A stretch of 24,306 nt of DNA, from NCBI GenBank assembly GCA_964428805.1, contig CAYRZF010000029.1, positions 1 through 24,306 on the forward strand, read 5' to 3'. Source of the stretch: CAYRZF01 sp964428805. Lineage in GTDB: Bacteria; Methylomirabilota; Methylomirabilia; Rokubacteriales; CSP1-6. Positions 21,303-24,306 of this stretch are shown here, one piece after another (position 1 is the first letter of the stretch; every line of letters begins with the position of its first letter). The notes below the pieces were generated by a model, which did no database searches, had not been told where the DNA came from, and saw only the letters and a list, made by a program, of their open reading frames with translations. The translations under genes and the position numbers were made by a program.

Positions 21303-23443
21303 GGAGAATCCCCCCGATGCTCGACGCTCAGGGTGATCCGCTCCTCCCAGTGACGGCCGGGATCGAGGGACACCGGCCAGGACAGGAGCAGCGACGTTCC
21401 CTGGAAGATTCGCTCGAAGCCGGCCTCGGAAAGCGACACCGTCTCCACTGGAGCCCACGCGAGGGTCGCCGGCTGATCCCAGGCCAGGGTGATGTCGAGG
21501 GCAATCCACTCGTCCACCAGGCCGACGCTCACCTGGTTGGCGGCGAGACCCCGGCTGTTCAGGCTCGGGCGCCCGGCAAGCCGGTAATAGCGATCGGGAG
21601 CGTCTCCCCCTGTGAGAGCAAGGTTCCACTGTACTGCCCAGCGCCCGCTGAACCGGGAGGTCCCGCCCCATCGGAGTCGGTACGCCACGCTCAGTTCCGC
21701 GCCCTTTTCCTGCACTCCCACCGTTTTCTCAACGAGGAGAGGCCATCCATCTGGATTATCACTTGAAAATACGATGCTGACCTTCCCTTCTGAGCGTCGG
21801 ATCAGGTGCTCCATGGGGCGGTCTCCAAAAACGATCACTGCCCTGTCCCAGGGGTGCAGCGGATCCAACTCTCCCGTTTCAGGGAAGAGACCGTCCAAGA
21901 GACAAGCCCGGCGGAACCGGTCGTAGCCGAGGAGGTCCCCGAGCCCGGGCTCCTTCACCGCCACCCTCTCGTGGATGGTCTTCACCGACTCCCGAGGGGC
22001 CTCGGCGGGGCCGGCGGCCTTGACCCGACTGTGGTAGGCTTCCGGCCGGCGCGCCAGCACGTCGGCTAGATCCAGCGCCTTGGGGGCGTAGGCGATCTCG
22101 GTGAGGCTGCCGCCGGCCTCCGGCTGGAGTGTCAGCGTCAGGGCCGGAGTCCGGATCAGGACCTCGGCGCGTCCGTCGCCGTTCAAGTCTTCGCGGCCCC
22201 ACCCGATCGGGTCTCGCTCCGTGGCCTCTCCCAGCAGGCGGTCCGCGACGATGAGGGCCTGCCGGAGGGCCCGACGAAGGTGGGGAAGGTAGCAGCCGCC
22301 GAAGACCCCGTGCCAGTAGGCGTCGTTGCCCTGACCGCGCCAGAGCTGGGTACGAGCCTCCTGAAGCCGGCCGTCCGCGGGCTGCCGGCTCATGGCCTCG
22401 TGGATGGCGCGGGAGAGTCTGAGCATCTTCCAGTAGAGGTCGTTCACCTCCGGATACTTGACGAGGAAGTTCCGCCAGAACCCGCCGCGCAGGAGATTGC
22501 CCAGCTTCTCGCCATCCGGCAGAGCGAGCATCCGGTGTTTGAGTTCCTCGAGGTCGCGGGCGGCATCCGCCGGCAACGCCCACTCCCCCATCTCCCGGTA
22601 GGCGGCGGTGGGCAGATAGATCCGACCGGTCGCCGGGTGATGATCCAGATACTCAGAGGGGGTGGAGAGTCGCAGCCACTCCGTCTTGAGGAGCGCCTCG
22701 AAGAAGCGCCGGAGCCACCCCTCTTCGTGGCAGAGGCGGTGCGTCCCGGGCCAGGCGCCGAACTTCTCGCCGTCGTCCACCAGGGTCAGGCTCATCCCAG
22801 CCGTCTGCCGCCGCTCGCCGAGGTAGGCCAGGGTGTCCTCGGGCTCGGCGAACGGCACGAGGTAGCGGAGTCGCTGGCTGATCGGGAACACCGCCAGCGT
22901 GGCGCCCTGCTCCTCGGTGAGGTAGTAGCCGCCCAGCTCGGACGGGTTCATCCCGGCCAGGCAGAAGTGGCTGTCGTCCACCAGGATGTACTCGACCCCG
23001 CTTTCGCGGAGGACTTTCGGCAGGTGAGGCTCCCAGACCCGCTCGGCCAGCCATAGACCGCGCGGACGAACGCCGAAGTGAAGTTTCAGGAACTCCGTGA
23101 GCTGCTGGATCTGACCCACCTTGTCCCAATCAGGAAGGATCGGGAGGATCGGCTCGTAAAACCCTCCGGTGAGCAGTTCGACCTGTCCCCGGGCCGCAAG
23201 CGTCCCGAGGAGGTCAAACGTCCTGGACGCGCGTTCTTTGAGCCACAGGAGGAGGCTGCCCGAGGTGTGGATCGTCGCTGGGAGGACCGGGAACTGATGA
23301 AGGAGGGCGAGGACCGGGTGATAGGCCCGTTCGGTGGCCTCGGCGATCACATGGTCGAAGTTCGCCGCCGGTTGGTGATTGTGGATGCCGAAGAGAAAGG
23401 TGAGCTTGTCGGGCGTACGCCTCTGCCAACCGGGTTCACTCAC
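21299..23443 (-). CDS. GH57 family 4-alpha-glucanotransferase/amylase-like enzyme
   Basis: This 714-residue protein resembles the Thermococcus litoralis-type 4-alpha-glucanotransferases of glycoside hydrolase family 57. The catalytic (beta/alpha)7 barrel carries HNHQP (residues 21-25), the WLAERVWEP region with the expected nucleophile Glu134, and VDDGEKFGAWPGTH with the acid/base aspartate at 223 or 224. A middle helical segment (about 300-400) and a C-terminal beta-rich domain (about 425-710) match the layout of these enzymes. A DLNGDG segment at D419 resembles a calcium-binding loop. No signal peptide is visible, so it probably acts on cytoplasmic alpha-glucans such as glycogen. The GTG start at 23443 overlaps the rapZ stop by 8 bases. 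Whether it is mainly a transferase, amylase or branching-type enzyme cannot be decided from these motifs. Confidence 0.92.
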   Translation of the reverse strand: MSEPGWQRRTPDKLTFLFGIHNHQPAANFDHVIAEATERAYHPVLALLHQFPVLPATIHTSGSLLLWLKERASRTFDLLGTLAARGQVELLTGGFYEPILPILPDWDKVGQIQQLTEFLKLHFGVRPRGLWLAERVWEPHLPKVLRESGVEYILVDDSHFCLAGMNPSELGGYYLTEEQGATLAVFPISQRLRYLVPFAEPEDTLAYLGERRQTAGMSLTLVDDGEKFGAWPGTHRLCHEEGWLRRFFEALLKTEWLRLSTPSEYLDHHPATGRIYLPTAAYREMGEWALPADAARDLEELKHRMLALPDGEKLGNLLRGGFWRNFLVKYPEVNDLYWKMLRLSRAIHEAMSRQPADGRLQEARTQLWRGQGNDAYWHGVFGGCYLPHLRRALRQALIVADRLLGEATERDPIGWGREDLNGDGRAEVLIRTPALTLTLQPEAGGSLTEIAYAPKALDLADVLARRPEAYHSRVKAAGPAEAPRESVKTIHERVAVKEPGLGDLLGYDRFRRACLLDGLFPETGELDPLHPWDRAVIVFGDRPMEHLIRRSEGKVSIVFSSDNPDGWPLLVEKTVGVQEKGAELSVAYRLRWGGTSRFSGRWAVQWNLALTGGDAPDRYYRLAGRPSLNSRGLAANQVSVGLVDEWIALDITLAWDQPATLAWAPVETVSLSEAGFERIFQGTSLLLSWPVSLDPGRHWEERITLSVEHRGDSP

Positions 23444-24305
23444 GGTGGAGGTCCCGGTGGGTCACGGCGGGAGGAAACCCCTGGGCTTCCAGGAAGGACC
23501 GGAGCTCCTCGACAAGGACGACCGAGCGGTGCCGCCCGCCCGTGCAACCGATGGCGACCGTGAGATAGGCCTTCCCTTCCCGCTGGTAGAAGGGCAGCAG
23601 GAACCGCAGGAGATCCTTGAGCCGGTCCAAAAGCTGGCCGCTTTCTTCGTGCTTGAAGACGAACTCCCTGACTGCCGGCTCGCGCCCGTCCAGGGTGCGC
23701 AGTCCCTCGACGAAGTGGGGGTTGGGGAGAAAGCGGACATCGAAGACCAGGTCCGAGTCGTACGGGATCCCGTGTTTGTAGCCGAAGGAGACGAGGGAAA
23801 CCGTCAAGGAGGTCCGGCTCCTCGTCGTGCCGTAGGAATCCACCAGCAGCTCCTTGAGCTGGTGGACGGTGAGGCCGGAGGTGTCCAGGATCCGGTCGGC
23901 GATCTCACGGAGGTGGGCAGTGGCCTTCCGCTCCGCCCGAATCCCGTCCAGAATATTGCCGTCCCCCGCCAGAGGGTGCCGCCGCCGTGTCTCGTGATAG
24001 CGGCGGACCAGCGATTCCTCTCCCGCTTCCAGGAATAACATCTCGGTCGGGTATCCCTTTTCCCTCAGCTCATGGAGAATCCCGACGAGGTGGGCCAGGT
24101 ATTCTCCCTCCCGAACGTCGATGCCCAGCGCGATCCGCCGGATCTCGCGGGTGGACTGCGCACAAAGCTCGGCAAAGGTTGGGATGATCGTCGTGGGCAG
24201 GTTGTCCACGCAGAAGTAGCCCATGTCCTCGAAGCATTTGATGGCGAAGCTCTTCCCCGCCCCGCTGAGGCCCGTGATGATGACGAAGCGCGGCTTCTCG
24301 CTCAT
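23436..24305 (-). CDS. rapZ: RNase adapter/nucleotide-binding protein RapZ (YvcJ family)
   Basis: RapZ-family proteins are small P-loop nucleotide-binding proteins. In E. coli RapZ delivers the small RNA GlmZ to RNase E and so controls amino-sugar synthesis; in other phyla the role is less clear. The 289-residue protein has Walker A GLSGAGKS (residues 12-19), the YFCVDNLP segment with Asp34, and the C-terminal-domain signature GCTGGRHRSV. Length matches the family. The ATG lies at 24303-24305, with one base of the window upstream, so the Shine-Dalgarno and the preceding gene are not visible and a slightly earlier start cannot be excluded. The stop overlaps the GH57 start by 8 bases. Confidence 0.96.
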   Translation of the reverse strand: MSEKPRFVIITGLSGAGKSFAIKCFEDMGYFCVDNLPTTIIPTFAELCAQSTREIRRIALGIDVREGEYLAHLVGILHELREKGYPTEMLFLEAGEESLVRRYHETRRRHPLAGDGNILDGIRAERKATAHLREIADRILDTSGLTVHQLKELLVDSYGTTRSRTSLTVSLVSFGYKHGIPYDSDLVFDVRFLPNPHFVEGLRTLDGREPAVREFVFKHEESGQLLDRLKDLLRFLLPFYQREGKAYLTVAIGCTGGRHRSVVLVEELRSFLEAQGFPPAVTHRDLHRE

Positions 24306-24306
24306 G

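Overview
This is a GC-rich, gene-dense bacterial chromosome segment with no tRNA or rRNA gene, insertion sequence, CRISPR array or phage gene that I can see. The LPS-exporter permeases LptF/LptG imply a diderm (Gram-negative) cell. High GC, a GuaB3-type IMP dehydrogenase, a UPF0182 protein and a GH57 glucanotransferase would fit a lineage such as Methylomirabilota/Rokubacteria or a deep-branching deltaproteobacterium-like group, but this placement is an impression, not a result. All genes lie on the minus strand except one, the lptF-lptG fusion. The largest gene-free gap is 122 bases, so there is no unexplained stretch over 300 bases.

Reading in the direction of transcription (right to left), the right block is rapZ > GH57 glucanotransferase (8-nt overlap) > metK > ahcY > UPF0182 membrane protein > GT-C glycosyltransferase > PAP2 phosphatase with an extra C-terminal domain. 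metK and ahcY form the SAM/SAH part of the methyl cycle. Good sigma70-type promoters precede metK (21274-21302) and the UPF0182 gene (18645-18673). The UPF0182/GT/PAP2 trio looks like a small envelope operon, probably handling lipid-linked sugars.

In the centre, a plus-strand gene (10862-13171) encodes LptF and LptG joined in one 769-residue reading frame. It is head-to-head, 34 bases apart, with a secreted protein of unknown function and converges on the PAP2 gene with a 16-base gap.

The left block runs secreted unknown protein > valS > birA > coaX > guaB3 > guaA > MNT nucleotidyltransferase > HEPN protein > dnaE (cut by the left edge). Junctions from the unknown protein to coaX overlap or abut, so they are probably co-transcribed. 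A near-consensus promoter whose -35 box contains the coaX stop codon starts a guaB3-guaA unit for GMP synthesis. A two-gene MNT/HEPN pair sits between guaA and dnaE and shares an ATGA with the dnaE start.

The window is mainly housekeeping. The observations most worth a second look are the LptF-LptG fusion, the MNT/HEPN pair coupled to dnaE, the PAP2 phosphatase with an appended putative beta-sandwich, and the unknown secreted protein. I found no clear candidate for an entirely new multi-gene system.
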